Position numbers and translations under genes: made by a program
Notes under the pieces: generated by a model
What the model saw: the letters and a program-made list of their open reading frames with translations, nothing else
Database searches by the model: none
What the model was told of the DNA's origin: nothing
DNA from: Floccularia luteovirens
Taxonomy: Eukaryota > Basidiomycota > Agaricomycetes > Agaricales > Squamanitaceae
Length of the DNA stretch: 64,000 bases
NCBI GenBank assembly: GCA_009739215.1
Contig: VSJF01000005.1
Span: forward strand, 1,860,001 to 1,924,000
Direction of reading: 5' to 3'
Part shown: positions 1-12,285 of the stretch, piece after piece
How positions within the stretch are numbered: position 1 is the first letter of the stretch
How the letters are laid out: every line of letters starts with the position of its first letter

Positions 1-2258
1 GAACCTATCAGGTGGATCTAGGTGCACCAGACAACTCTAACTCCCCTTAATGCTCTGACTCCTCATATTGGTTACTGTCCAGCCAGACTATCTGCTTCCG
101 GCTTGTTTGTTTTTCTTGGTAGGCAAGATAGAATTATCGTCAACGGTGATTGACGACCTTGTTCTTTTTCCAGGAATATATATGTTGAACAAATTGCTCT
201 CCCCTGATCATAGCCTAGTAACATCCAAAACGTCAGCCCAGCTTTACTACAACTATCCTCCGAATTCAACGATCAGTGACTCATAATGTTTCGAACGGTT
301 TTTTTTTTCTCTCGCGATCCGGAGATTATTTATCTACTGAGATGGTTGTGGGGGTTTCTTTCTCTGGAAAATGTAGACCTGCATCAGGTTATCGTTTTAG
401 CCGGAGGGCAACGAACTGCCGTCGATCACATTTTGTTGGCACCTTAGCCTGGTATGACGGTTGCGCAGCTGAAGTACATCTGGTTCTTCTGTTTTTCCCA
501 ACATCAAACATCAATTGCTCATGATATGGTGGGTAATCACCAGATCATGAACAAGTGATATAATGAATTTTTAGTTACAAGTCTCACGAATCCCATTATA
601 CCCCGAAAGATAAGTAAGCCTTACTGAAGAAGGAGCTTCGGCTTACTTGCTGTTATTATTGAACTCCGCGAAATATATAAATAAAGTGCCACACAGGAAT
701 AGAATAGATCCCGTGAGTCATATGATTTTCTGTGTTTGTTCTTTTTTAATTCCGTATTCATGGTCGCAGTGCTTGTACTTGTAGTAAGTTTGGGATAATG
801 TGGCTTGTAGTGTTGTATTCCCTCTACGAACCACGTGGAAGCTTTAGTTTTCAGTCTTGAAGCCCACCCAAACAGCGTTTTCTTTTTTGCAAGAGTTTCA
901 TCACCGTTATCTGATTGCCTCGTGTTTGATGATAGGATGATGGAACAATACTGTAAATGGCTCGAGAGTTCATATACTTCTGGTTCATGTTCTTATTGGA
1001 CATAAGACAGAGTCTCATGACCATCAACACACTGGAAGAACTTGAGACTGACGGTTAAAGTCCTTTTCTTTCTGATTGCACGAAACTGGATAACGAATCA
1101 TCAAAGGTCAAACAAACCCATACTGCCGCATCTCCCCACTCCCTCCTGCTATGGGGTATTAAAGAACAAGGTCTTCTTCCATCTTCTATGCTTCAACCCT
1201 CCCTACAACTTTCGTCACCAACTAACACGTGTTTTCCCAGTGCTTATTGTCTTATTGTTTCCAGTGCGCCTCGTGGTAAGTATAAAATGCAAGAGAAATG
1301 GTACGTGATTTTTATACTCCCGCTTTTCTCTAACAAAGTTTCATCAAATCCCATATTAAAGGCCATGGCGCAATAGCGAAGATCACTCGTTAGCCAAGGT
1401 CCGTAATAATCAGGAACGGTGCAAGTCAGAAATGACGAGAGGATGAGAAGATGAAAAGGTACCACCACTCTCATGAGACCAAAGACCTATAAACCCGCGC
1501 ACTCGTGACGAACACGAGGGAGATTACGACCTTTTTCTCAACCTTGTAATGGTTTAGTAGCGTAATTTATGTCCAATTTAACGCTCTTGTTCTAAATTGC
1601 ATTACCGTTACCTCGACCTTCTTTCCCCTCTGTCCCCTCTTTCTCGCTCTTCTAGGAGATAAGAGATATCAGGCGGCTCAACAGGGATGAATGGCATTTA
1701 CTTCTCTCCCTTAGTAAAGAAACTTGATTATATGCGGGAATGAACACCGTGTGTGTATATGAAGGGGTAGGAAAAGTCAGATGTTACCATAGATAACAGA
1801 ATATGACGGTTGATATTAACCTGGGAGAGATGAGTTATAAGGTTCCATGACATCCCCCTTTTTTTTTCTCATCCCAAGTCTGCTGAAAGGTACAATTCAA
1901 TCGTTACATGCAACCCATCCACCTATAGTCCCGAAACGTCAACACTGCAACCGCTCCCCAATAAACAGCATGGCATACCAAAAATCACACAAAGTCACCC
2001 ACTTCTCGCCTCCATTTGCTTATCATTTCGTTTATTTTATAGATCCCACTTTACTCCCGACAATGTCGAGTCTTTTGCCCCAGAAAACGGGACAGAGACA
2101 TTTCTTCAATTTGCGGAGTGGTTGTGCAGGTGTCTTTCGATTTCCTTCTTATTCTTGTACATGAATCTGTTGATAAGAGGATAATTTATACAAACTATAG
2201 ATCAATTGCACAGATCTTATGAAAAAAGAGTAGACATGTATGCTACAATATAATGACG
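1..2258. other. Left-edge stretch with no supported gene
   Basis: No reading frame here has the codon pattern, splice logic or motif content of the genes further right. The short open frames overlap on both strands and encode low-complexity peptides. It lies downstream of the left F-box gene, so its right end probably carries that gene's 3' untranslated region. Confidence 0.5.
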
Positions 2259-4602
2259 TCATCCCACCAGTGTTCGTACTAGCCTTCTTGCAACCCGACT
2301 CGCCCTTCCTGCTACATGATGATTGCTACCATTATGAACATTACTCTCCTCCAAATCTCCCCATTTTTCAAACAACTCCCATCCATCCCATCTCCACCAC
2401 ATTCCAAACCGTCCACCCAAGTATCGCCAGAGCCGTGCACTGTTGTTGCTGTTATTATTATTATTATTATTACTGAAATTAGTCGCATTGTTGTGGTTCA
2501 TGTTGTAGATAGAGAGCATGTGGGGTGGAAAGATGACGCTTCGTAGGTGTTGTTGGAAAATTAGTGTGCCGTTCCCCAACCGCATCGAACGCCAAGTCGT
2601 ACGCCGGGGTCTATAACGAGCTAGAGAAAGATCCGGAGATGGAGATGACTCTCTTGATGAGGATAGGGAGGACGACTGAATAACAGTATCTTCGTATCCT
2701 TCCGTCTTGTCTCTATCTCTGTCCCTGTCTCGTTCCTTGTATTTCTTCCTTCGTTTTTCTTCTCTTCCAATTCGACCATCCTCTTCCTCCTTCCCGGCCA
2801 AATCCTCGATTTCACCGTCTTCCTCGGTATGGTTCCTAACCCATCTCACGTAACTTCGTCCTACGGTGCCAGGTTCATGTCCCACTATGGCATCTTCCCC
2901 TGTACCATCTGAATCATCACCAGTACCACTCACCAAACCAACCCCAACACTATACCCATTTCCTCCCGCTCCATACCCTACTTCTACTTTATCAAGTGAG
3001 GGCCATCGCTCGCCAAGTTGATTGAAAACTTTTGCCGCTTCAAGGGTTTGAGTGTCAGCATCGAGGTTGGCATTGGATAGTCGAGTTGCTAGACGTAGTG
3101 TATGCAATAAAGGTGGCAATTCACGGGTGTGTTGTAGCAAAAGGTAGAGAGACTGATATACCGGGGTAAGAAAAAAAGAACATGTTTATTGAAGAAATGA
3201 CGCACATTAACAGTAGACCCATGTCTAATGACAAAATCACCATCCTCAATTACCTCCTCCTCTCCTACGAAATCCACGTCTGAAACGTCCTGACCTCCCC
3301 AAGCGTCTCTTAGAATCGATTGTTCGGAAGCGTCATGGGATTCAATCGAGACAACTTTCAAGGCGGGGAATAGGACGAGAGAGTCAATTAGGCTCCGTGA
3401 GATTCGTGTTGTTGATAGGTGCAATCTCTCCAACTGGCAGGGATAAGGGCGGCATGAGAAAAATTATCCTGCAAACCAATGTAAGACAGCAGCGAGTCCA
3501 GCTTGGATAACCAAGTGCGGGCGGAGCATCGAGGCCATACAAGGATATGTCTGTCAAGAAAGGGACGGAGGGGTAAGAAAATAGAAGGGCCTTGATATGT
3601 TGTTAAATTAGTGAGAACATAGGGGGGAAACAAATTATCATGTTTATGTTGAACCAGCAAAGAGCGGGCAGAAATAAAATCGGAGGGAGGCAAGATTCTG
3701 AGATCGTCCAGATTAGGACAATTTGAGAGAGCGGAAATAAACATTGTTTGTTCGGTGATGGCAACCCCAAAAGGTATCCGAAGTGCTGTTAGCGATGACG
3801 TAAATCTATCCGAAAGGATGTCGAGCACACTGCAAGCTGTGTCTGCTCTGGGAACTGTGATTCTGCGTATCGTTGATGGGTTGACTAGCTGTGATAGCAG
3901 TCTTCGGTCAACTCCTGGTGCCCGTTCCTCGTGAATCGATACATGTTGTGTAGCTCGGCCTTGCCATGCCCACTGGTCCAACGCCAATTCACTGATTCCC
4001 ATTTCAGATTCCATTTCTACTTCCCCGATTCCGATTTCAAGTCCAGGCATAATCGCAGTCGAATTCATCCAAACATGTTTCACACCCAACCCCTTCACAA
4101 CATCCCACCACTCTCTCTTCAAGTCCACGCAATGCCAGCTTAAGGTCAGGAGATTGGGAAATTGGTGCAGCACCTTGATGACGGCATCGATGACTAAGTC
4201 AGGGTTGAGGTCATCCCTGTGATCCCGCGCTGGGAATAATCCTGATGAGCGGGGGTAGGGAGATATCCAGATGTGGTGTACAGAAGGTGAGATGTGTGGT
4301 TTTGTGTAGTATTCGAGGCGGGATCGTGTATAAGCAAGGTAAGATTGTCGCCGTAGAATTGGTTGGTGGTGTCGCGTAGTTGTCGGTTGTAGGCTTATGT
4401 CCAAGTTTTGATCAACATGTGGAGTATTAGGAAGGGGAGAATGGGATAAAGACAGAAAGAAAGGCGTGACATCGAGTGTGTTGAATAACAAAGGTTGCGC
4501 TAACACACGAAATTGCTTGCATGTCAGAGTACATGCTTGTAAATCTCGTGCTGTTAGGTTTGGAAATATCGTTAACCAGATTTCTGGTGGAAGCTTCTCC
4601 AT
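2259..4602 (-). CDS. F-box protein, left member of a head-to-head pair, probably frameshifted
   Basis: The protein opens with an F-box (PPEIWLTIFPNLTARDLQAC), the Skp1-binding element of SCF ubiquitin ligases, followed by a long region with LRR-like hydrophobic spacing and an Asn-rich stretch near the C terminus. It is paralogous to the single-exon F-box gene at 5,517-7,673: both share the LAQPxLF..LDVxPFFL and YTKPHI.P.V.H.WISPYPR segments and a related C-terminal part. The last intron is clear, at 3,153-3,205 (53 nt, phase 0). The first join is not clean: the frame coding down to about 3,440 must shift by one base into the frame that continues from 3,433. Either a 107-nt intron (3,434-3,540, donor GTATGG) is removed, which would delete a segment partly alignable to the paralog, or the gene carries a one-base frameshift. 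ATG at 4,600-4,602. The substrate is unknown. Confidence 0.65.
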
Positions 4603-5516
4603 GATATCTCTTCGTTGCTATTCCTATTGCCTAAGTTGCGAATGTAGAGAAGTAAGGGAAGAAGGAAAGAGAGGGAAAGATGGGAATTGGAAATAGGATG
4701 AGACAAGTTCACATGGAGTTATGGTTTCTTTGTAAGTTCGGTGAAGGGCGCAATATCTTACTACCCACCATATGACGCCACTCATAGTACTGTGTGGTCC
4801 AAACCCCTTTATCTCAACAACACAACCGGCCATGTCAAAACCATCCTCTCTTCCCTCCTGGTACATTGTAAAAAGATATGACGTATAATGTCAAGTCCGA
4901 TGTGGATCCAGTAATCGATTGATCAAGTGTAACAAAGTATCCATCTGGCATCATGCAACCACCCAAAACATCAAAACAGAATACTGCCCGAACCCCCCTT
5001 TTACGAAATCTTTCGGAGATATAAGTGGGGTTTTTATGGGCTTTTCTCATATATCTTAACAACTGTCCAATAACCCAACTGTGCATTAAGTATCCAAACA
5101 ACACAACCTATATACCATCCACCAATACAAATATTCCAGACAGCCATTAATTAATAATTCATGACCGCAACGGCACAACCACATGTTCCCTCGACCGAGG
5201 CTTCTTCATCGCCACATTTTGACCCACTACCTACCTAAACTGAACTTAGAAGCGAGAAGGACATAATGCGTTCCATAACATTGTTTCTTTCTTATCTCAA
5301 CAAATAAACCATATTCCTATTTTCTTTTCTCTTCATTTTCATTTATTCTTCTTTTCGCCCAATGTACAAGACGTTGACATTCGACGTTTGACTTCTTTCT
5401 TTTTGCGCCTAGCATTCTCTAATTATTCACCCAACCCAAGTGACAACTAACATTCAAAACCCCGTCCTCAACTCACCTTTTTTGTATCCAATATCCAATT
5501 ATCGCAACAATAGCAA
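4603..5516. promoter_or_regulatory. Shared intergenic region of two divergent F-box paralogs
   Basis: This 914-bp spacer separates the start codons of two divergently transcribed paralogs, so it must hold both promoters. A pyrimidine-rich tract lies at about 5,280-5,410, upstream of the right-hand gene, as often seen before fungal start sites. No reading frame in it looks coding. Divergent control is inferred only from geometry. Confidence 0.4.
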
Positions 5517-7673
5517 ATGGCACCAACCCTCCCGATTGAATCGTCAAATGGCAATGACAAGGCACACCACTCCCATTCTTCATCACGTATAATCCCACCT
5601 GAAATATGGCTCCAAATATTCTCCCATCTCCAACCTCGTGATCTGAAAACCGTCTCTACAACCTCCAAACAATTCCAAATCCTAGCACAGCCCTTTCTCT
5701 TCACAGTCCTCGACGTATCACCATTCTTCTTGACCTTTAGCTCTGAGGAAGTCGTCAAAAGAGGTCGCTCGTATTTACGATATACTGCGGATCGGTTAGA
5801 ACAATATACAAAGCCTCATATCGCACCTGCTGTCTCCCACTGTTGGATATCTCCTTATCCGAGGATCGGGAATGGCGATAGTAGGGGAAAATCTGTTCAT
5901 AGGGAGATTGGCAACGATGAGAACGATGTTGACATCAACCCAACTAGAATCGTAGACGAGGTGTTAAAGGTTCTCCCAAAATTTCCAAACCTCACAACAC
6001 TCACCTGGCATTGTTTGGATATTAAACCAGAGTGGTGGAATGTGATTAGCGACCTTCGTGTTAAGAATCTGTGGATCAATTCAACAATCTTGAGGATACC
6101 GCCCGCTCTGATCTTGACAGCAGATAGACCATTTGGTGCAAATGGACGAATTATTAACCTCCGTCTTGATCATTGGCCGTGGAATGGTCACCCTACGGAT
6201 TTGGTTTCCGCACACGAAGAGAGTTACTCAGGCGTTGACGCTAGGTTGTTACCCCTCATTTTAGCCCAAAACAAGAATGGCAGCAGCAATGATGTACGTA
6301 CCATATCTGTACCACGAGACGACACCGCCCAAGCACTCATCGAAGTATTATCATCTCCCACTTTCTTCCCTTCCACAAGTCTAAATGTCCTCCGCATCCC
6401 ATTCCACACGCTCACATTAGCTTCATTTCCTGCCGCGTTATCCAACTGTCCTAATTTAACATCCCTCCAAATCTTCCCTCCACATACTTACTACAGCGTC
6501 CACACTCACATCCGTAACAAGGTATTTTCTCAACTCTCTATCACATCGAATATCCTCCCGAATTTGTCCGAATTTGACGGACCGCATGACTTGCTCTCCA
6601 AATTTGTTCCGACACCTTTGTTGACTGAAGCAGTTTTATGGGGAATCGACGTTCGACCAGCTTTGTGCGATCCAGTCGCATTGGTGAAGACTTTGATTGC
6701 TTTGGCGAGTAGTGGCAGAGACGGTAACATAATTAAGAGGATGAAGCTGCTTGTTAGCCACACAACCCCTTCACTCTTACAAACCCTATCGATGTTCCCC
6801 ACTCTCGAACATATTAAGATCGATTCGGTGGATGAGGTGGACGACGACGATGATGATGACGACGACGAAATGATAGAAGAAGATGGAGAACAGCTGAGAG
6901 AGGGAGCGCAATCTAGTTGTGAACGTGGTGGAACGAGTGCTCCGAATAGCGCCTCGTTCGCCAATTCAAAATCTCTTTTCACATTCCTTCAAACTGCCGA
7001 TTTTCCAAAAGATATCAGACATTTGAAACTTACTACAAGGCTGAAGGCAGTGACTCTGAACGATTCCGGAGAGATGGTTGATTGGGACTGGGCAGACAAC
7101 GACGGTTATGGTGAGGAAGAAAAAGGTGCTTCGCATGGAAGAAGAGAAACAATCCTCACTCCACCTTTCTTGACGATCAGAGAAGACGTAGTATATGCGT
7201 TGCAAAACCTCGCTATTCAATATGAGAAACTGAGCAGTGTGGAGGTAACGTATGGAACCACATGGTCTGGTCAATGTTTTGTCAGATGGGACAGGAATAA
7301 TGCAAATTCAAACAACCGTGTCCGTGACATAGACATAGGTCTCTCAGCAGCAAGAAGTAGTTACGACTACGACGAACAGGAGGACGTCACTCAAGAACGA
7401 GAGGGAATACAAGTTTACGAAGCATGCTTGCCTTTGGGGACGATGAAAGTTGTTGTACAAGAGTCGTTTCTAGCACGTGGTGTTGCGAGGGCTCGAGTCA
7501 CTTCTCACGTCAATATCAGTAGTGAGGTTGGGGCTGAAGCTTCTGGAATTAACCTAGAGCCTTTGGAGTTCGGACAGGGGAGCTATTATTTTGACAAAGG
7601 AGGGTTGTTTTTTGGTCCTGTATGGGAGGCTTTGAAAGAGCTAGTGGGTAGATATATGCTTCTTACCTTTTAG
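5517..7673 (+). CDS. F-box protein, 718 aa, single exon
   Basis: One uninterrupted reading frame of 718 codons starts at an ATG. The N-terminal part holds an F-box at about residues 26-70 (IIPPEIWLQIFSHLQPRDLK), followed by a hydrophobic LRR-like region with repeated L..L.I.... spacing. A run of acidic residues encoded by GAC/GAT repeats lies around residues 440-460. F-box proteins act as substrate receptors of SCF ubiquitin ligases in cytosol or nucleus; the target cannot be read from sequence. It is a diverged duplicate of the minus-strand gene ending at 4,602. It lacks the 53-nt intron present in that copy, so either this copy lost it or the other gained it. Family assignment is firm; role is unknown. 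Confidence 0.85.
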   Translation: MAPTLPIESSNGNDKAHHSHSSSRIIPPEIWLQIFSHLQPRDLKTVSTTSKQFQILAQPFLFTVLDVSPFFLTFSSEEVVKRGRSYLRYTADRLEQYTKPHIAPAVSHCWISPYPRIGNGDSRGKSVHREIGNDENDVDINPTRIVDEVLKVLPKFPNLTTLTWHCLDIKPEWWNVISDLRVKNLWINSTILRIPPALILTADRPFGANGRIINLRLDHWPWNGHPTDLVSAHEESYSGVDARLLPLILAQNKNGSSNDVRTISVPRDDTAQALIEVLSSPTFFPSTSLNVLRIPFHTLTLASFPAALSNCPNLTSLQIFPPHTYYSVHTHIRNKVFSQLSITSNILPNLSEFDGPHDLLSKFVPTPLLTEAVLWGIDVRPALCDPVALVKTLIALASSGRDGNIIKRMKLLVSHTTPSLLQTLSMFPTLEHIKIDSVDEVDDDDDDDDDEMIEEDGEQLREGAQSSCERGGTSAPNSASFANSKSLFTFLQTADFPKDIRHLKLTTRLKAVTLNDSGEMVDWDWADNDGYGEEEKGASHGRRETILTPPFLTIREDVVYALQNLAIQYEKLSSVEVTYGTTWSGQCFVRWDRNNANSNNRVRDIDIGLSAARSSYDYDEQEDVTQEREGIQVYEACLPLGTMKVVVQESFLARGVARARVTSHVNISSEVGAEASGINLEPLEFGQGSYYFDKGGLFFGPVWEALKELVGRYMLLTF

Positions 7674-8048
7674 AATGCTTTTTTGTATTACTATTGGTTT
7701 TTTTTTTTCGTCGAGTTTTATGATGAAGAGAAAGGAACGACGAGTTACGACCACATATCCACTACCCCAGTTTATATATTTTCCGGTTGCTGTTGTTACC
7801 CCGGGCCTAACCTATGCCCTTTTGGTACGAGCTGTTGCTCTCTTTTGATTTATTTGTATAAGAGTTGGTGCACAACCGACTCGGGGATTGTTTCCAATTC
7901 TGTTTTAAATTTGCTAGCGATTCTGGTGGTGGTACTGAGGAAAAGCGGAACGGAAGGAATTAGGTGTACACGTGACTTACAAGAAATTATTCGGATCAAT
8001 GTTGTTTTCTTGTCACTGTTTTAACAACGTCACCAGAACGCGTATATC
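7674..8048. other. Spacer between F-box gene and bL28m gene
   Basis: No gene seen. It contains T-rich sequence just after the F-box stop, consistent with a 3' untranslated region, and the promoter of the ribosomal protein gene that follows. Confidence 0.5.
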
Positions 8049-8705
8049 ATGTTCTGTACTGCTCCAACGCTCGTCGAGGCTCTCTCGCAGCCATTCAAGC
8101 GTGCCCAACAAGGTCTTTTCCATGGAAAAATGAAACAATACGGAAACAATGTCCCCTTCTCAAAACACAAAACACGTCGGACATGGCTTCCTAACGTCCA
8201 ACTCAAACGTCTTCCATCCAAAACGCTAGGAGAGACCGTACGTGTGCACGTAACTACACGTGCATTGAAGACGATCAAGAAGGTGTGTTTTTTTAGCCAC
8301 TTCTTTTGGTGCATATAATAATAAAGATGTATATTATCCAGCATGGAGGAATAGATGAATATGTCGCTAAAACTCGATCCGACCTTCTTGGAGATGAAGG
8401 CATGCGTTTAAGACTGCTATTCCGTTCGCACGCGAAAGAGCAAGCATCACAGGCACCTTCATCAGGATTAAAGAATTCTAAGACTGCAGAGTTGACAAAT
8501 TTGATACGCGGACGGCAGCCGCAGCTTCAGGATGCGATTGCAGCCAGAGAGGAGGCTGCGCGCTCTCTAGGAATTTCAGGCCTTGCTAGGTATGCAGACA
8601 TGTTTTATCTCTGTGTCCTGAGCTCAACGTATGTGATGTAGTGCGAAGCAGACCATTCGATATTTGCAAGAACGGGAACGGAAGATGGTGGCAGAGTTGG
8701 AATAG
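8049..8705 (+). CDS. MRPL24: Mitochondrial large-subunit ribosomal protein bL28m
   Basis: The first exon carries the L28 signature: GLFHGK...GNNVPFSKHKTRRTW.PNVQ.KRL.S..LG..VRVHVTTRALKTI.K, continuing across the first intron as HGGIDEYV. Three exons are joined by introns at 8,283-8,341 (59 nt, phase 0) and 8,590-8,641 (52 nt), and the last exon ends with a charged tail finishing MVAELE and TAG at 8,703-8,705. The long C-terminal extension beyond the bacterial L28 core (about 180 aa in total) is usual for fungal mitochondrial bL28. It is part of the mitochondrial 54S subunit. No strong cleavable targeting peptide is obvious, although the N terminus is basic. The symbol follows the yeast bL28m gene. 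Confidence 0.9.
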
Positions 8706-8749
8706 CTCACTAAAAGTATACACATCCTCAATGACCACGATACAAATTT

Positions 8750-9007
8750 ATGTTTATCTTATTAATGCAACAACTTTCAGACTACGTATATTGTCATGAG
8801 CCCGATGCTACCAAATCGAAGTTGTACACCGAGCTAACACTGATTAATGACTTGCGGTATAGATTCGAACAATCATTAGCACGGGGAAGGGTACCAGCAG
8901 TTGTAAGAAGGGCCAATGAGAAGAACGGGATGATAACGAATGTGGAGATACGAGTGGGAGCAAATATTGTTGTTCTTGTTACTGACAATGGATTTGTAGT
9001 GAAGTGA
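8750..9007 (+). CDS. Small open frame of unknown function just downstream of bL28m
   Basis: An 85-codon frame ending at 9,007 encodes a fairly natural-looking peptide, for example DLRYRFEQSLARGRVPAVV and a hydrophobic VGANIVVLVT stretch. The sequence before TCAGACTACG resembles a splice acceptor, so this may be the last exon of a short gene or a fragment of a larger lost gene. I do not recognise the family. It could be part of an alternative bL28m transcript, but bL28m already has a natural stop. Confidence 0.25.
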   Translation: MFILLMQQLSDYVYCHEPDATKSKLYTELTLINDLRYRFEQSLARGRVPAVVRRANEKNGMITNVEIRVGANIVVLVTDNGFVVK

Positions 9008-9253
9008 GTGGATAATCATGGTTGCCTCGTCCACCTTTTGTACCTTCCTTTTCTCTAGAATAAAAATAAATCCTGGCCTCAAGTAACCGGTGTGCCACTT
9101 GCGTTGATTCATTCGGGGTCCATTCGAAATCCCTGAGTTCTCGATAACTTAGAGCAACATTTCTCATCATTAAACAGCTGTCAAGTATCTGGAACTATTC
9201 ACTGTTCCAGTACCAAAAGCACATGGTCTCATCACGTATACTGGGACTGAAAT

Positions 9254-10013
9254 TCAAGTTATTATCTGTAGAGTGAACCTTTGCCTAGTATTTCCATCTG
9301 CAGGTAGAAGGTGGATCTAAAAAATGAAATCTAAGGTCAATCATAACATCGTCTTTTCGAAGCACTTACATGGGGAAGGTAGAAGTCTCCATCACTGCCA
9401 TTTCGAGCCGTCCATACTGAATCCTGGTCAGGAAGTTTGATCTAGTAGTATGGAAAAAAAATTTTGTCTTCCTTCGCTCAGTCAGATGTGGTCACAGCTT
9501 ACTTCGTATTCACCCAACCCAGCACTCTCAATGAAGAAATTCTGTCGACTAGTTGCAGTTGACCCAACAATCATATTGTCCTATGGAGAAAAGAGAATTA
9601 AAGTAAGAAAGAATCATTGAAAACATCAAGGAATACCGATTTGGAAGCATAGTGTTTGTAGTATGTATTTTGGAGGAAGTGTCCACCCTCAAGAGCTTCC
9701 GTGATGTTCCACTATTTATGACCAAGTCATCAGCAGGCTCTTATAGTAATCAGTCAGCGAAACCGTACAAAGCTTATCGGCTCGTTTCCTTCAAAGCCCA
9801 AAAGGAAAAGAGGAATTCCCGATGCTCCATGATCCTGGACCGTTCCCCCTGTTGCAACGCTGGTTATGATATACACCCCAGTTGCGACCTGTATAGATAT
9901 GGTCGCAGGTCAGACATATGAGTCTCCATATGCTGGGGAAGATTCACTTTGGTGGCAGATTGGGTAAATCCAAAGGCCAATACAACACAGGTTTTCAAAG
10001 CTTTGGAATACAT
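9254..10013 (-). CDS. Small secreted beta-trefoil-like protein, tandem copy A
   Basis: Six exons rebuild a 157-residue protein: 9,948-10,013, 9,769-9,888, 9,637-9,711, 9,503-9,580, 9,370-9,441 and 9,254-9,316, all with GT..AG introns in phase 0. Exon 1 is a signal peptide (hydrophobic core LKTCVVLAFGF). The mature part has the rhythm of a beta-trefoil: a Y.I.S strand, an EPISFW turn, GGHFLQN, FFIE, IKLPDQDSVWTA, and a final QRFTLQ strand. This resembles fungal ricin-B-like lectins and I66-type serine protease inhibitors. It would act outside the cell, binding a sugar or a protease. Paralogs lie at 10,933-11,623 and 14,165-14,903. The fold assignment is inference from pattern; the gene model is strong because independent copies agree exon by exon. 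Confidence 0.7.
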
Positions 10014-10062
10014 AAGAGATGGACAACACGAAATTGAATAACGGCTACAGTAGGTAGCGCTG

Positions 10063-10073
10063 CTCTTTATACG
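10063..10073 (-). promoter_or_regulatory. TATA-like element of copy A
   Basis: On the minus strand a CGTATAAAGAGC element lies about 50-60 bp before the start codon, in the same place as the better TATAAAAGGCTG elements of copies B and C. Confidence 0.4.
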
Positions 10074-10932
10074 TTTCAAGCAAGCTCACTAGATGTCTTT
10101 ATAGGAACTTACGTCCAGGAAGCATTGAGATTACACCTAACGAAGAAGAAGATTTGATGCTGCCCCTTGTGATCTCAATGACTCTGCTACTTTTCAATGC
10201 GACAAAATCCCAAATTAGTTGACTTCTTAATCCGCTTATCCCTAGATATCGTTCTATTGAGAGGAATAACATTCCCTAATCAAACAGAGAGCAGGAAGTA
10301 GTACCTGTAAGGTATTCCAATCTCTTGATTCGGCCATTTTGCAGGAAATACGCACATGGGCTACTTGAAGACCTGGGCTCAAATGAAAAAGAAATCAGGC
10401 GTGTTTTAATTAACTTCTGCTTCCTTTTTGCTTCACCGATACTAGTGGAATATCGAGAATAATCATGAGGGAATCTATTATAATCAGAGCCCACTTTGTT
10501 CCCAGGTGGTGGTTGGAAATAACTGGAAATGAAGTCTAGCGACACAGGAGTTGGCAATTGGAATTTTTGACCGACATGGCATAAGGCTCACTCATTCCGC
10601 TTTGAGTATGTTATTTTTGTTCTGTGTGGGTCAGACCTGGTATTGTGACCGTCTTCCGTTATTTTTTTGGTAAAGTAGTTAAAAACTGCAGATATTAGAT
10701 GCAAAGTAATGGACGGATTATTCTGTCAGGTCTAAAATTTGATCGTTATGATCATAATAACTTCTCAGCGAAACAATTTGACATCAATCTTGGAACACAC
10801 ATAGATCTTGTCCATATATTCTTTCGACGACATACTTGTATAACGAACCAACTATTCCGAAATTTCTCGTTAATTCAACGGCACTTAATACGTATCCCTC
10901 CAACTCTTGAGTGTAATGTGCATTACTGTACA

Positions 10933-11623
10933 TTAGACCTTCATCAAGGTGAACCTTTGTTCGTCGCTTCCGTCTGCTTGGACAAGCTCGATCTGGTTAA
11001 GGTATATTTAAAGATTGAAATACATCTTAGGTCGAGTACTTACATGGGACGTATGGAAGTTTGAATTAGGAGGTTTGGCAGTCCACACAGAATCCTGGTT
11101 AGGGAGTTTGATCTGGTAGTGTAAAAGGTGTTCTTAGTATATCTTCTTTGTATGCAAATGCGACTCACTATATATTGATCGGAACCAGCAGCCTCGATAA
11201 AGAAACTTTGTGAATCATTTGAGGCAATTAAAATGTCGGGCTAGGAAAGAGAGAGAATGGGATCAGAAGATGTCAGCCAGGCCAAGTCAAGAGATACCTG
11301 TGATCAGGCAGCATAATGGTGATAAAAAACGTTTTGGAGATAATATCCACCATCAGAAGCATCCTGAATGTCCCACTAAATTCGTATTCAATATGTCAGC
11401 TGGACACTACCAGTCATCCTACAACAACTTACAAAGCTTATGGGCTCACTTGCTTCATCTTGTAACAAGTAAAGAGGAAATCCAAGTCCGCCATGATCCT
11501 GGACTGTCCCGCCAGTTGCTACATTTGTAATAACATACCGGCCGGAATCAATCTGCACAGAGATATCGCAGGTCAGATATTTGGATTATCGCTGCAAACA
11601 ATACACGGTACTTTAGAGGACAT
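10933..11623 (-). pseudogene. Beta-trefoil-like protein, copy B, disrupted
   Basis: Exons 2-6 of copies A and C are recognisable here, including WDIQDASDGG, FFIEAAG, IKLPNQDSVWTA and a last exon ending EQRFTLMKV and TAA at 10,933-10,935. Two lesions disable it. The signal-peptide exon after the ATG at 11,621-11,623 is shortened by tens of bases and no longer encodes the hydrophobic core. Exon 3 has an in-frame TGA (GCC TGA TCA) at the Lys codon of copy C. Splice sites are still intact, which points to recent loss. Confidence 0.7.
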
Positions 11624-11683
11624 TGCAATGTATGACAAGAGTTAGTAAGGGGATTGGTTAGCATTTGCAGCAGTTATAAGCAG

Positions 11684-11694
11684 CCTTTTATACC
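11684..11694 (-). promoter_or_regulatory. TATA element of copy B
   Basis: Minus-strand GTATAAAAGGCTG sits about 60-70 bp before the start codon, matching copy C base for base around the box. The promoter has therefore outlived the coding sequence of this broken copy. Confidence 0.5.
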
Positions 11695-12285
11695 TTGCTG
11701 ACTTTCATCCACAGGTTCGTCCACTGCTAAGTCATTGACATGACCTTCCATTCAACTGGTATTGGTCATACTCCCAAATCGAAATCTTGAACCCCAAAAA
11801 CTTTGATAGGAAAGACAACTTTTTAGAAGGGTCAAACTTGAATTCGTCTTGAAGGGGAACCGAAAGTAATGCCCAGAATTCGATAGCAAGCCGAGCCCTA
11901 TGGACCCGTTCCAAAGGTGACTGAACCAGTTTTACCTATATACTCCCCAACGGGTTGTGTGAAGGTAGAGTTGGGTATATATTGTAAAGCCATGATACTT
12001 TAAAGCAACCAGTTTCAGCGTTTGGTATCACATAAACACAAGTAAAAAGGGGAGATATGTATTCTTACAGGTGTAAGCGAAGAGTGTTTAAATAATCCTG
12101 CGAAAATAAGTTGAGAAATTGTTGAAAGCTGCCGAAGCCACTATTCGCAAGTCTCTCTATTCAACCATCAAGGATGGAGTCAGAGTTGGTATTAATTTCC
12201 GAATTTCCTGTTGTGGAGAACGTCATGACGTTGGCGTTGGCAGCCAGAATTAAGATAAGTAAGGCAGGAACCAGCTATCTTTTGT

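Noticed and set aside
2455..2475. Trinucleotide ATT/TTA repeat as a regulatory microsatellite
   Set aside because: It lies inside the last coding exon of the left F-box gene, where it encodes an Asn run.
6530..6982. 150-codon Ser-rich open frame on the minus strand
   Set aside because: It is the antisense of the GAC/GAT-rich acidic run of the F-box gene at 5,517-7,673; the serine run comes from that repeat.
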